From contig NZ_CP051240.1 in assembly GCF_017794965.1 (NCBI RefSeq), positions 2,790,001-2,854,000 of the forward strand: DNA of 64,000 bases. Reading direction: 5' to 3'. Positions 9,127-17,614 of this stretch are shown here, piece after piece. The stretch's first letter is position 1. The number at the start of each line of letters is the position of its first letter. The notes beneath the pieces are model-generated. The model was not told the origin of the DNA. It worked only from the letters and a program-made list of their open reading frames with translations, and searched no databases. This stretch comes from Alcanivorax sp. (lineage in GTDB: Bacteria > Pseudomonadota > Gammaproteobacteria > Pseudomonadales > Alcanivoracaceae). The position numbers were made by a program, and so were the translations under genes.

Positions 9127-9666
9127 CTATTCAATCTCTGAGCCTGGTTTGATACCGCGCTTCAACGCTTCCTGAAGGTGGTGGTTTTCCAGGTTGAAAC
9201 TGTTCATTTCACTCTCGCCAAGCATGGCGATCTTGTAATCCACAAAAATGGCTCCGCCTCCAGAACTACTAATCTGGGAACCGGCCACTGGCTCATAGCC
9301 GTTCAGTCGGCTTGTGGAAGATGCTTTCAACAAACCTCGAGAATCCAGATGATCGCTATTCCCACACACCCCTTCCTGGCTGGTGTTGTCTTCTGATACG
9401 CACCGCTGAAACACATTCGCCCCCGCCAGGTTGTTATACAGCTCCTGACCATCCATCTGGTTGAGTTCCGCATAGGTCTCCGTCAAGGCGGTTTCTGCAG
9501 CCTCAAATGTCATGGCATCCGCCTGGGTGCTGGTTGCTACCTTGGTGGAGAACACACTGGACTTCATTGCCGAGACGCCCAGCAGGGACACCACCACCAG
9601 AATCATCAGGGCCACCATCAATGCCGCGCCCTTCTGCCGGTGCAAAGTCATAACGTTTGTGTTCAT
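9127..9666 (-). CDS. pilX: Minor pilin assembly protein PilX
   Basis: This is a 179-residue protein with a prepilin-like N-terminus, HRQKG then AALMVALMILVVVSLLG. It lacks Glu at position 5, as is usual for PilX/GspK-type tip subunits. The start overlaps the pilW stop by 4 nt, indicating coupled translation. pilY1 follows 9 nt downstream. Assignment rests on the N-terminus and on the pilV-pilW-pilX-pilY1 order. Confidence 0.9.
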   Translation of the reverse strand: MNTNVMTLHRQKGAALMVALMILVVVSLLGVSAMKSSVFSTKVATSTQADAMTFEAAETALTETYAELNQMDGQELYNNLAGANVFQRCVSEDNTSQEGVCGNSDHLDSRGLLKASSTSRLNGYEPVAGSQISSSGGGAIFVDYKIAMLGESEMNSFNLENHHLQEALKRGIKPGSEIE

Positions 9667-10388
9667 ACCGCATCCCAGTTGTAGTTGCGTAATTTCACCG
9701 TTGACATGAAGACGCGACGGACGGCGCGGTCCGCAGGCTCAGAAACGGTCTTGGTCAATACATGGATTTGCCGGTTTCCATCACTCTCCGGCAAGTTGTT
9801 GCTCTCTTCTTTCAACAGCACGGCAAAACGCACCGCAATAACCGGGTTCGCGCCCTGGGAACCCGCCTCCACATAACGATTAACGTTGGCGAAACCGTCA
9901 ACAACTTCGTCAATCCCGTAAAGCACCTCAAAAGCTTCTACACCATCCAGCAATACCACACCGCCCCCACCGGTCAGATTTCCCTGGCAGACCAGTTCGC
10001 TGTCAGCGTTGACGAAATAGGTATTCACCACATCCACCGTGATCGCGGACACCGAACCTTCACAGTCTGTGACACCGTGGTAAGAGACCGTCAGCCGATC
10101 ATAATCCGCACCGTTTGATGAGCCGGGCAGACCGTCTGCGACCGCAAACTGGACGCCTTTGTTGACCGCAGATGCCACATCACTCATTTCAAGACCGGTG
10201 CGCCGCAGATCCGTCACCAGAAATCGCACAAACAACTGACCATTTTCCTGCACGCGGGACAGTGTTTGCTGAAGTAGAAAGGAACGTTGATTGGTCAGGA
10301 ACAGCTGCACCGCCGCGCCAGTGATCAGCAACCCCAGCAACAGCGCCACCATCAGCTCAACCAGACTGAAACCTTGCTGACGTTTCAT
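9663..10388 (-). CDS. pilW: Minor pilin PilW
   Basis: This is a 241-residue minor pilin beginning MKRQQG before FSLVELMVALLLGLLITGAA, with Glu5 present. The larger globular domain (about 210 residues) fits PilW/GspJ-type subunits. The start at 10388 is chosen because it forms an ATGA overlap with the pilV stop; an alternative 8 codons upstream lies inside pilV and adds MCGDGGGT. It belongs to the priming complex for pilus assembly and is translationally coupled to pilV and pilX. Confidence 0.9.
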   Translation of the reverse strand: MKRQQGFSLVELMVALLLGLLITGAAVQLFLTNQRSFLLQQTLSRVQENGQLFVRFLVTDLRRTGLEMSDVASAVNKGVQFAVADGLPGSSNGADYDRLTVSYHGVTDCEGSVSAITVDVVNTYFVNADSELVCQGNLTGGGGVVLLDGVEAFEVLYGIDEVVDGFANVNRYVEAGSQGANPVIAVRFAVLLKEESNNLPESDGNRQIHVLTKTVSEPADRAVRRVFMSTVKLRNYNWDAV

Positions 10389-10906
10389 CGTGCCACCTCC
10401 ATCACCACACACGACGTGCCCTCATCCGTATTCACCCCAGTATTGGTCAAACAGTCCTCCGGGGTTTGCTGATTCCAGCTCACGGATACACAGCTGATTG
10501 CCGCCGCATGCTGGCAATCATCCACTGCGATCCTCCCCCCCGGAAGAAGATTCCCCGCCTGCCAGGCAAGCACTTCGATATCCCAGTCCGCCATGCCTGC
10601 AGCATCACAAAAACTGTCAATACAGTCCTTCAAGCTGCCAAGGCCGGCTCCCGGAGCCACTCCGTCTTCGGGCCAATTATCCACATCCATATAGGTGGCC
10701 ATGGCCACCTCATTGGCAAAAAAACTTTCCAGGGCACCCTGGGCCAGCAAGGTAGCCTGAGCGCGGTTATTAGCATCTTCGGAGGCTTTGAGTGCAGTCA
10801 GCTGCATGGCGGCATAACCCAGAACGCCAATGGCCAGCACCAGCATGGACACCAGCACTTCGATAAGCCCTACACCCTGCTGCTTTTTCTTCCTGGAAAA
10901 TTTCAT
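10385..10906 (-). CDS. pilV: Minor pilin PilV
   Basis: This is a 173-residue minor pilin with a basic leader MKFSRKKKQQG before VGLIEVLVSMLVLAIGVLGY, the PilV/GspI signature with Glu5. The start at 10906 shares its A with the fimU stop (TGATG), so reinitiation is likely; an ATG 3 codons earlier is also in frame. The C-terminus carries several Cys residues (CQHAAAISC and CVVME) that could form the pilin disulfide. Confidence 0.9.
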   Translation of the reverse strand: MKFSRKKKQQGVGLIEVLVSMLVLAIGVLGYAAMQLTALKASEDANNRAQATLLAQGALESFFANEVAMATYMDVDNWPEDGVAPGAGLGSLKDCIDSFCDAAGMADWDIEVLAWQAGNLLPGGRIAVDDCQHAAAISCVSVSWNQQTPEDCLTNTGVNTDEGTSCVVMEVAR

Positions 10907-11394
10907 CAGCTGCAACTCTTCACTTCATTGGTTACCTTGCCAAAGGGGGAAATGGTGATGGTTCTCCCTCTCTCGCCACTGCGGGCATCACAGAGGGAAA
11001 ACTCGGCTTCACCCGCATTGGTCAGGCCATTGTTGCGAAACTGGATCTCGCTGAGCCCACCCTCTGACACCAGCGTGCTCGTCCCACTGGGAAGAAAAGT
11101 CTGGTTCTGTTCTGTGGTCACGGTTGCCGGGTACTCGATCACCCAGCCACTACTCCAGTTGCTGCCCGAAACCGGCTTCAGGGTCACGGTGGTTCGCAGG
11201 CTGACAGCCTGCACACGGGCGACATTGACGGCCGTCACAAAATCCGACGCCGTGGCACGAATAGCCCCCCGGGCCTGCATCTCATTGAACGCCGGCACGG
11301 CAATGGCCGCCGTGATTGCGACGATCAGGATCGACACAATCAGTTCAATGAGGGTGAACCCCGTCTGATGACGTAGGGAAAGTGAGTTACTCAT
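10906..11394 (-). CDS. fimU: Minor pilin FimU (GspH/FimT family), first gene of the minor-pilin operon
   Basis: This is a 162-residue pseudopilin: leader MSNSLSLRHQTG, cleavage before FTLIELIVSILIVAITAAIA, then the GspH-type domain (ATASDFVTAVNVARVQAVSL) and a C-terminal Cys pair region (SLCDARSGERGR to KSCS). Its place at the head of fimU-pilV-pilW-pilX-pilY1-pilE supports FimU rather than a second FimT. A GGGG tract lies about 7 nt before the ATG. A plausible sigma-70 promoter is at 11433-11460. Confidence 0.88.
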   Translation of the reverse strand: MSNSLSLRHQTGFTLIELIVSILIVAITAAIAVPAFNEMQARGAIRATASDFVTAVNVARVQAVSLRTTVTLKPVSGSNWSSGWVIEYPATVTTEQNQTFLPSGTSTLVSEGGLSEIQFRNNGLTNAGEAEFSLCDARSGERGRTITISPFGKVTNEVKSCS

Positions 11395-11432
11395 CTGCGC
11401 CCCAATAATTTTTCTTTTCTAGCCTGCGTACT

Positions 11433-11460
11433 ACTGTAAACATGGCCGGTCATGCATCAA
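11433..11460 (-). promoter_or_regulatory. Candidate sigma-70 promoter of the minor-pilin operon
   Basis: On the minus strand TTGATG (11460-11455) and TACAGT (11438-11433) are separated by 16 nt, each matching four of six consensus bases, about 40 nt upstream of the fimU ATG. The remainder of the gap 11395-11653 between fimU and ispH shows no gene and no sigma-54 element. Confidence 0.4.
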
Positions 11461-11653
11461 TCGAATGGAGACCAGTGGGGCCTTGACGGCACCGAACGGT
11501 ATAAGCTGCTGAAATGTAATGACTTTTGGTACTTTCGGGTGTGAAAAGCCTCACACTATCGTCGTAGACTGGCGCAACTTTATGCCTATACAAAAGTATT
11601 AGGCCAATAAAAAAGCAATGATGCTCCGGACGGAGGCACAAAAAGGACAGGCG

Positions 11654-12589
11654 TTACGGACGTAACGCCTTGGGCATGGAAAAGCGAATATTTTCTTCAC
11701 GGCCAGGGATCTCTTCAGCATCCTGGCCACCGAAGGCCTTGAGTGTGGCAATCACTTGCTGCACCAGCTCTTCCGGGGCACTGGCACCAGCGGTGACGCC
11801 AACGGTCTTCTTTCCCGCCAGCCATGCCTGGTCGATCTGGCCTGGCTCATCCAGCAGATAGGCTTCGGTCCCACAACGCTCCGCGAGTTCCCGCAGACGA
11901 TTGGAATTGGAACTGTTCACCGAGCCCACCACCAGCACCAGATCGCATTCCAGGGCTAACTGGCGAACCGCATCCTGCCGATTGGTGGTGGCGTAGCAGA
12001 TATCTTCACGCTTGGGGCCATGAATGTCCGGAAAACGCTCACGCAGGGCATCGATCACCTTGGCGGTGTCATCCACGCTGAGGGTGGTCTGGGTGACAAA
12101 GGCCAGCTTGGCGGGATCTCGCACTTGCAGCGCGGCCACATCGGCCTCGTCTTCCACCAGATAGATATCGCCGCCAAAGGACTTGTCATACTGCCCCATG
12201 GTGCCTTCCACTTCCGGATGGCCTTCATGGCCGATCAAGATGCTTTCGCGACCCTCGCGGGCATAACGAATCACTTCCATGTGCACCTTGGTGACCAATG
12301 GGCAGGTGGCGTCGAAGACCTTCAGCTGACGCCGCTCCGCCTCCTGCTGTACCGCCTTGGAGACGCCGTGGGCACTGAAGATGACGATGGCATCGTCTGG
12401 CACTTCATGCAGCTCTTCCACGAACACCGCGCCGCGCTGACGCAGATCGTCCACCACAAAACGGTTATGGACCACTTCGTGACGCACATGAATGGGCGGC
12501 CCGAAGACTTCCAGGGCCCGGTTGACGATGTCGATGGCACGATCCACCCCGGCACAGAAGCCGCGGGGGTTGGCGAGACGAATTTCCAT
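11654..12589 (-). CDS. ispH: 4-hydroxy-3-methylbut-2-enyl diphosphate reductase
   Basis: This is a 311-residue IspH (LytB), the last enzyme of the MEP isoprenoid pathway, an iron-sulfur enzyme making IPP and DMAPP. The three cluster Cys are seen: Cys12 in NPRGFCAGV, the Cys in FDATCPLVTKVH, and the Cys in EDICYATTNRQ. The His and Glu motifs HEVVHN and GHEGHPEVEGT are present. It is distal in the minus-strand run ileS-lspA-fkpB-ispH. Oddity: a 7-nt tandem array ends only 6-7 nt before the start codon, and no purine-rich ribosome site is seen there. Confidence 0.96.
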   Translation of the reverse strand: MEIRLANPRGFCAGVDRAIDIVNRALEVFGPPIHVRHEVVHNRFVVDDLRQRGAVFVEELHEVPDDAIVIFSAHGVSKAVQQEAERRQLKVFDATCPLVTKVHMEVIRYAREGRESILIGHEGHPEVEGTMGQYDKSFGGDIYLVEDEADVAALQVRDPAKLAFVTQTTLSVDDTAKVIDALRERFPDIHGPKREDICYATTNRQDAVRQLALECDLVLVVGSVNSSNSNRLRELAERCGTEAYLLDEPGQIDQAWLAGKKTVGVTAGASAPEELVQQVIATLKAFGGQDAEEIPGREENIRFSMPKALRP

Positions 12590-12594
12590 AAGGC

Positions 12595-12692
12595 AATTAA
12601 TAATTAATAGTTAATAATTAATAGCTCAGCCCTGCGGGCCACGCACCCACTTTACTCTCTCGTTATTAACTATTCATTATTCACTATTAATT
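12595..12692. repeat. Heptad array A: AT-rich 7-nt repeats as an inverted pair between fkpB and ispH
   Basis: The left arm (12595-12624) is about four 7-nt units of the type ATTAATA with one GTTAATA. The right arm (12663-12692) is four units such as CTATTCA and CTATTAA. The right arm is the inverse of the left, with roughly 24 of 29 positions pairing around a GC-richer 38-nt centre. The fkpB stop codon lies inside the right arm. The element lies inside an operon, so it need not be a terminator. Confidence 0.85.
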
Positions 12693-13157
12693 GAGTGTCA
12701 CCGGTTGCTCGGGGGCGTAGCGTTCTACTGAAACGATTTCCACCTCGAAGGTCAGGTCGCGGCCGGCCAGGGGGTGGTTGAAGTCCACATAAACCCAGTC
12801 GTCTTCCACCCGGCTGATGACCCCGGGCAATTCGCCACCGGCGGCATCGGCAAAGCTGAGCACCATGCCCGGCTCAAGCGTGTCGTACTGGACGAAGGTA
12901 TCGCGAGTGAAGTGCTGCACGTTTTCCTCGTTGTACTCGCCGAAGGCCTTTTGAGCCTCCAGAAAGACGCTGCGCTTGTCGCCTGCCTTGAGGCCACGAA
13001 TGGAGCTTTCGAAGCCCGGCAACAGGGATTCATCCCCCCACACGAAAGACGCGGGATCGCCACCGAAGGTGGAGTCCATCTCGGTACCGTCCATCAGGCG
13101 CACGGCAAAATGCAATGTGACCCGGGTTTCCGGGCCTGCGCGGAGAATCTCAGTCAT
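12687..13157 (-). CDS. fkpB: FKBP-type peptidyl-prolyl isomerase, SlpA/FkpB type
   Basis: This is a 156-residue member of the SlyD-like FKBP group, which catalyses prolyl isomerisation and acts as a chaperone. Recognisable segments are LMDGTEMDSTFGGDP, ESSIRGLKAGDKRSVFLEAQKAFGEYN and the insert-in-flap YVDFNHPLAGRDLTFEVEI. It overlaps the lspA stop by 8 nt and lies between lspA and ispH, the usual proteobacterial order. Its last codons and stop lie in heptad array A. Confidence 0.93.
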   Translation of the reverse strand: MTEILRAGPETRVTLHFAVRLMDGTEMDSTFGGDPASFVWGDESLLPGFESSIRGLKAGDKRSVFLEAQKAFGEYNEENVQHFTRDTFVQYDTLEPGMVLSFADAAGGELPGVISRVEDDWVYVDFNHPLAGRDLTFEVEIVSVERYAPEQPVTLN

Positions 13158-13644
13158 CGGTCTTTTTCGCTCCCAGCACCATATCGAGAAGGATCAGGCC
13201 GGCGCCGATGGTGATCGCGGTGTCGGCAATGTTGAACGCCGGGAAGTGGTAGTTACCCCAGTAGAAATCCAGGAAGTCCACCACATGCCCCAATACCAGG
13301 CGATCGTAGAAATTGCCCAGGGCGCCGCCAAGGATCAGGGCCAGCGCCGCTCCCTGCAACTTTTCCGCCTTGGTCAATCGAGCCAGCCAGACCAGAATCA
13401 TCACGGACGCCACCACGGCCACCGCGGTAAAGAACCAGCGCTGCCAGCCCCCGGCATCGGCAAGAAAGCTGAACGCGGCCCCACTGTTATAGGCCAGCGT
13501 CAGATTGAAATGGGGAAAGATCTCAAGACGCTCATAAAGCGAGAAACGATCCACGACCCTATGCTTGGTGATCTGGTCCAGCACGATGACCACGGCGGTG
13601 AGCCAGAGCCACACCAATTGCCCGGGAATCCTGGCTGCATTCAT
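13150..13644 (-). CDS. lspA: Signal peptidase II (prolipoprotein signal peptidase)
   Basis: This is a 164-residue inner-membrane aspartyl protease with four transmembrane segments that removes lipoprotein signal peptides. Conserved boxes are visible: DQITKHRVVD, FNLTLAYNSGAAFSFLAD, GGALGNFYDRLVLGHVVDFLDFY with the first catalytic Asp region, and FPAFNIADTAITIGA with the second. The window encodes several predicted lipoprotein substrates. ileS is 75 nt upstream, across a REP-like palindrome. Confidence 0.96.
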   Translation of the reverse strand: MNAARIPGQLVWLWLTAVVIVLDQITKHRVVDRFSLYERLEIFPHFNLTLAYNSGAAFSFLADAGGWQRWFFTAVAVVASVMILVWLARLTKAEKLQGAALALILGGALGNFYDRLVLGHVVDFLDFYWGNYHFPAFNIADTAITIGAGLILLDMVLGAKKTDD

Positions 13645-13676
13645 TGATTATGTACCTGGTTAATGCGTTGAATGCC

Positions 13677-13714
13677 CCGGCGGAGATGGGCTGATGCCCA
13701 TTTCCGCCCTACGG
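13677..13714. repeat. REP-like palindrome between ileS and lspA
   Basis: An imperfect hairpin CCGGCGGAGATGGGC / GCCCATTTCCGCCCTACGG. A related pair occurs at 20991-21073. The shared GTAGGGCGGA-type end suggests one dispersed intergenic family. Confidence 0.65.
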
Positions 13715-13719
13715 CATGA

Positions 13720-16527
13720 TCAGGCGAAATGACGAACCTCGCCTTCGCCATCCACGTTGGTGACACAGCGGCCACACAGCGCTTCGTGACCGGCATGGCT
13801 GCCCACATCCGGCTGATGGTGCCAGCAACGCACGCACTTGGTGTTTTCAGAAGCCACGACCTGCACTTTAAGCCCTTCAGCGCCCTCTTCCAGTTCCGCC
13901 GGCGCCTCGGCCAGGGGTTTGAGCGTAGCGGCAGAGGTGATGGTCACAAAGCGCAGTTCGTCACCCAGCTTTTCCAGCAGCGCCTGCCGTTGAGCATCCA
14001 CGAACAGCACCACTTCGGCACTGAGACCACCCTTGATGATCTTGTCGCGACGGGCCCCTTCGATGGCCTTGTTCACACCCTGCTTCACGTCCTGGACCTG
14101 CTCCCAGAACTCACGGCCCATGGCCACATCACCCAGCGCAAACAGGCCGTCATACCATTCTGCCAGGAACACGGAATCCAGGCGTTCGCCGGGCAGGTTC
14201 TCGTAGATCTCTTCCGCGGTGAAGCTGAGGATCGGCGCCATCCAGCGCACCAGTGCCTGGGCAATATGATACAGCGCGGTCTGACAGGAACGCCGCGCCA
14301 CGGAATCCGCCTGGGTGGTGTACTGGCGATCCTTGATGATATCCAGATAGAAGCCACCCAGATCCAGCGCACAAAAATTATGCAGACGCTGATAGATCTG
14401 GTGGAAGTGGTAGCCGTCGTACAGCCCCTTGATCTCCTCCTGCAGCTGCAGGGCACGATCCACAATGTAACGATCCAGCGCCAGCATCTGCTCCGGCTGC
14501 AACGCATCCACAGCGGGATCAAAACCACTCAAATTGGAGAGCAGGAAACGGCTGGTATTACGGATACGACGATAGCTGTCGCCCATTTGCTTGAGGATGT
14601 CCCTGGAGACGGACATCTCGCCACGATAGTCGGTGGCCGCCACCCACAGGCGCAGGATATCGGCCCCCAGATCATTCCACACTTCCTGCGGAGCGATCAC
14701 GTTACCGATGGACTTGGACATCTTGCGGCCTTGCTCGTCCACGGTGAAACCGTGGGTGAGGACCGTGTCGTAAGGCGCTGCATCGCGGATCGCCAGGCTA
14801 GTGAGCAATGAAGACTGGAACCAGCCACGGTGCTGGTCTGAGCCTTCCAGATACAGATCCGCCGGCGCGCGTAATTGTTCACGCTGATCCAGCACACAGT
14901 AATGGGTAACACCGGAATCGAACCACACGTCCAGGGTATCGGTCACCTTGCTGTACTGGTCCGCCTCGTCGCCGAGCAGCTGGGCCGGGTCCAGGTCAAA
15001 CCAGGCATCGATGCCTTCCTTCTCAACACGCTGGGCCACCTGCTCAATCAAGGCCGGGGTGTCCGGGTGCAGTTCGCTGGTTTCCTTGTTCACGAACAGG
15101 GTGATGGGCACGCCCCAGGTTCGTTGACGGGAAATACACCAGTCCGGACGGTCGGTAAGCATGCCTTCGATACGCGCCTTGCCCCATTCCGGCAGCCATT
15201 GCACCTTGTCCACTTCCTGGCGGGCGCGACCGAGCAAGCCATTCTTGTCCATGGACACGAACCACTGGGCGGTGGCACGGAAAATCAGCGGAGTCTTGTG
15301 GCGCCAGCAGTGCGGGTAGCTATGTTCCAGCTTGGCGAACTTGACCAGCGCACCATGCTCTTTCAAAGCTTCGATCACCGGCTCATTGGCCTTGGCCACA
15401 TGAACGCCGCCCACCACGGCCAGATCATCACGGAACTTGCCGTTGTCCAGCACCGGGCTCACCGGATCCAGATCGTATTTCTGGCCCACCACAAAATCGT
15501 CGGCACCATGGCCGGGAGCGGTATGCACCAGGCCGGTACCGGCGTCCGTAGTCACGTGCTCACCGAGAATCACCGGCACCTGGAAGTCCAGGAACGGGTG
15601 CTGCAGGGACAGCATTTCCAGCGCTTCACCTTTCACCGTGGCGGAACGGGATACGTTCTCCAGGGCCCACTTTTCTACCAGATCATCTGCCAGCGCTTCC
15701 GCGACCAGCAACTCGCGGGCCTCGCCATCCTGCTCGGCGGACAGCAGCACATAATCCAGCTCCGGATGTACCGACACAGCCCGGTTGGCGGGCAGGGTCC
15801 AGGGCGTGGTGGTCCAGATCACCAGGCTTGGCGCTTTCGCTTCGATACCGCTGCGCGCGCTGAAGTCCGCCGCGTCCACTACCGGGAAGGCCACATCGAT
15901 GGCGAAGGAAACCTTGTCGTAGTACTCCACCTCCGCTTCGGCCAGGGCAGAACCACAGTCCAGACACCAGTGCACCGGCTTGAAGCCCTGCTGCAGGTGG
16001 CCGTTATCGACGATCTTGCCCAGGCCTCGGATGATATTGGCTTCGAAGCCATAATCCATGGTCAGGTAGGGATTGTCCCAGTCACCAAACACGCCCAGGC
16101 GCTTGAAGTCTGCCTTCTGGCCTTCTACCTGCTTGCTGGCGTACTCGCGACACTTCTGACGGAAGGTGCGCGCATCCACCTTGTGGCCGGCCTTGCCCAC
16201 CTTCTTTTCCACCATCAGCTCGATGGGCAGACCATGACAGTCCCAGCCCGGCACATAGGGGGCATCAAAACCCGCCAGGGTGCGCGACTTGACGATCATG
16301 TCCTTGAGGATCTTGTTCACCGCATGGCCAATGTGAATGTTGCCGTTGGCGTAGGGAGGGCCATCGTGAAGAATGAATTTGGGACGGCCGGCAAAGGCCG
16401 TGCGAATCTTCTGATAGAGCTCTTTTTCCTGCCACGCTTTCAAGCGCGCGGGTTCACGCTGGGACAGACCGGCCTTCATGGGGAAGTCGGTATGGGGAAG
16501 GTTAAGCGTTGCCTTGTAGTCCGTCAT
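13720..16527 (-). CDS. ileS: Isoleucyl-tRNA synthetase
   Basis: This is a 935-residue class I synthetase. It has the HIGH motif in NIHIGHAVNKILKDM (about residue 68), the editing domain with TTTPWTLPANRAVS, and KMSKS in GRKMSKSIGNVIAPQEV. The C-terminal zinc finger is CVRCWHHQ to CGRCV. Length is normal for bacterial type 1 enzymes. The start codon overlaps the ribF stop by 4 nt. A 562-residue open frame on the other strand (14875-16563) is a shadow of this gene. Confidence 0.98.
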   Translation of the reverse strand: MTDYKATLNLPHTDFPMKAGLSQREPARLKAWQEKELYQKIRTAFAGRPKFILHDGPPYANGNIHIGHAVNKILKDMIVKSRTLAGFDAPYVPGWDCHGLPIELMVEKKVGKAGHKVDARTFRQKCREYASKQVEGQKADFKRLGVFGDWDNPYLTMDYGFEANIIRGLGKIVDNGHLQQGFKPVHWCLDCGSALAEAEVEYYDKVSFAIDVAFPVVDAADFSARSGIEAKAPSLVIWTTTPWTLPANRAVSVHPELDYVLLSAEQDGEARELLVAEALADDLVEKWALENVSRSATVKGEALEMLSLQHPFLDFQVPVILGEHVTTDAGTGLVHTAPGHGADDFVVGQKYDLDPVSPVLDNGKFRDDLAVVGGVHVAKANEPVIEALKEHGALVKFAKLEHSYPHCWRHKTPLIFRATAQWFVSMDKNGLLGRARQEVDKVQWLPEWGKARIEGMLTDRPDWCISRQRTWGVPITLFVNKETSELHPDTPALIEQVAQRVEKEGIDAWFDLDPAQLLGDEADQYSKVTDTLDVWFDSGVTHYCVLDQREQLRAPADLYLEGSDQHRGWFQSSLLTSLAIRDAAPYDTVLTHGFTVDEQGRKMSKSIGNVIAPQEVWNDLGADILRLWVAATDYRGEMSVSRDILKQMGDSYRRIRNTSRFLLSNLSGFDPAVDALQPEQMLALDRYIVDRALQLQEEIKGLYDGYHFHQIYQRLHNFCALDLGGFYLDIIKDRQYTTQADSVARRSCQTALYHIAQALVRWMAPILSFTAEEIYENLPGERLDSVFLAEWYDGLFALGDVAMGREFWEQVQDVKQGVNKAIEGARRDKIIKGGLSAEVVLFVDAQRQALLEKLGDELRFVTITSAATLKPLAEAPAELEEGAEGLKVQVVASENTKCVRCWHHQPDVGSHAGHEALCGRCVTNVDGEGEVRHFA

Positions 16528-17492
16528 AGTACCGTCTTGGATTGTCCCGTCTTATCAAAGTAGTCTCGGACCGCCTCAACATCCTGCCAGATAGCAGTCT
16601 TTAGCTGGTCCAGATCCGCAAATTTCTCTTCCGCCCGCACATAATGGCGGAACGCGACCGATAGATGTTTCCCATACAGGCTGTCCTTGCCAACACCGGC
16701 GTCGGTGTAGTCCAGCAGATGGACTTCCAGGCGGTTTTCCGTGCCATTCACCGTGGGCCGGGTGCCCATATTGGCGGCACCGGGCTGCCCGTTAAACCCT
16801 TCACCCTCCACAGTCACCGCAAAAATGCCCTGTAATGGCGAGCGCAAGCGCTTCAGTGCCAGATTCACCGTGGGCAGATTGAGGGTGCGGCCGATCTTGT
16901 CACCGTGGCGAACCCGACCACTGATGCTGAAGGGGCGCCCCAACAGGGTTTCCGCCAGTGTAAAATCACCGTCCTCGAGAGCTGCCCGCACCCGGGTGCT
17001 GGACACCCGCTCTCCGTCAATCTCGCAGGTGGCCGTGTCGGTAACCGCAAAACCGAATTGCTCACCGGCCTGTTGCAGATAGGCGAAATCACCATCACGA
17101 CCACAACCGAAACGGAAATCATCACCCACCACCAGATATTCGATGCCCAGCCCCTCCACCAGCAGACTGCGCACAAACGCCTCAGCGGTGAGTGAGCGAA
17201 AACGGTCATCGAAGCGCACGCACAATACCTGATCGACCCCGGTTTCACGCAACGCGATCAGCTTGTCACGCAGGGACATCAGCCGGGCAGGAGCCTGATC
17301 CGGCGCAAAGAATTCCTGGGGCTGGGGCTCGAACAGCATCACCGTGGCCTTGCTGCCACGGCGACGGGCTTCCGCAATCACCTGATCGAGGATCTTCTGA
17401 TGTCCCTGATGCACCCCATCGAAATTGCCAATGGTGGCCACACAGCCGCGATGCCTGTCGCGCAGATTGTGAATGCCGCGAATCAGTCGCAT
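16524..17492 (-). CDS. ribF: Bifunctional riboflavin kinase/FAD synthetase
   Basis: This is a 322-residue cytosolic enzyme converting riboflavin to FMN and then FAD. The N-terminal nucleotidyltransferase has IGNFDGVHQGHQKIL and GDDFRFGCGRDGD with SSTRVRAALEDGD. The C-terminal flavokinase has GRVRHGDKIGRTLNLPTVNL and GAANMGTRPTVNGTENRLEVHLLD. It is coupled to ileS by a 4-nt overlap. The gap before it, to murJ, holds a single-arm heptad array. Confidence 0.97.
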   Translation of the reverse strand: MRLIRGIHNLRDRHRGCVATIGNFDGVHQGHQKILDQVIAEARRRGSKATVMLFEPQPQEFFAPDQAPARLMSLRDKLIALRETGVDQVLCVRFDDRFRSLTAEAFVRSLLVEGLGIEYLVVGDDFRFGCGRDGDFAYLQQAGEQFGFAVTDTATCEIDGERVSSTRVRAALEDGDFTLAETLLGRPFSISGRVRHGDKIGRTLNLPTVNLALKRLRSPLQGIFAVTVEGEGFNGQPGAANMGTRPTVNGTENRLEVHLLDYTDAGVGKDSLYGKHLSVAFRHYVRAEEKFADLDQLKTAIWQDVEAVRDYFDKTGQSKTVL

Positions 17493-17528
17493 CTCACCCT
17501 CGCCTTGAAAGACGCACGATTATACAGG

Positions 17529-17556
17529 AACGCAACGTGCAACACGCAACACGCTT
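17529..17556. repeat. Heptad array G: single arm between murJ and ribF
   Basis: Four consecutive 7-nt units are seen: AACGCAA, then CGTGCAA, then CACGCAA, then CACGCTT. I see no clear inverted partner nearby, so this may be a decayed copy. It is 37 nt upstream of the ribF start. Confidence 0.6.
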
Positions 17557-17614
17557 GCGCCCCTTGGCCGATAATCCTGCTTTTTTGTCATACACAGAAC
17601 ATCAGTGCGCTCCA

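Noticed and set aside
11395..11653. Sigma-54 promoter for the minor-pilin operon
   Set aside because: I looked for TGGCAC-N5-TTGC on the minus strand and found none; only a sigma-70-like element fits.
14875..16563. A 562-residue open frame on the plus strand
   Set aside because: It is antisense to ileS across its whole length and has no recognisable domain; high-GC codon use leaves such shadow frames open.
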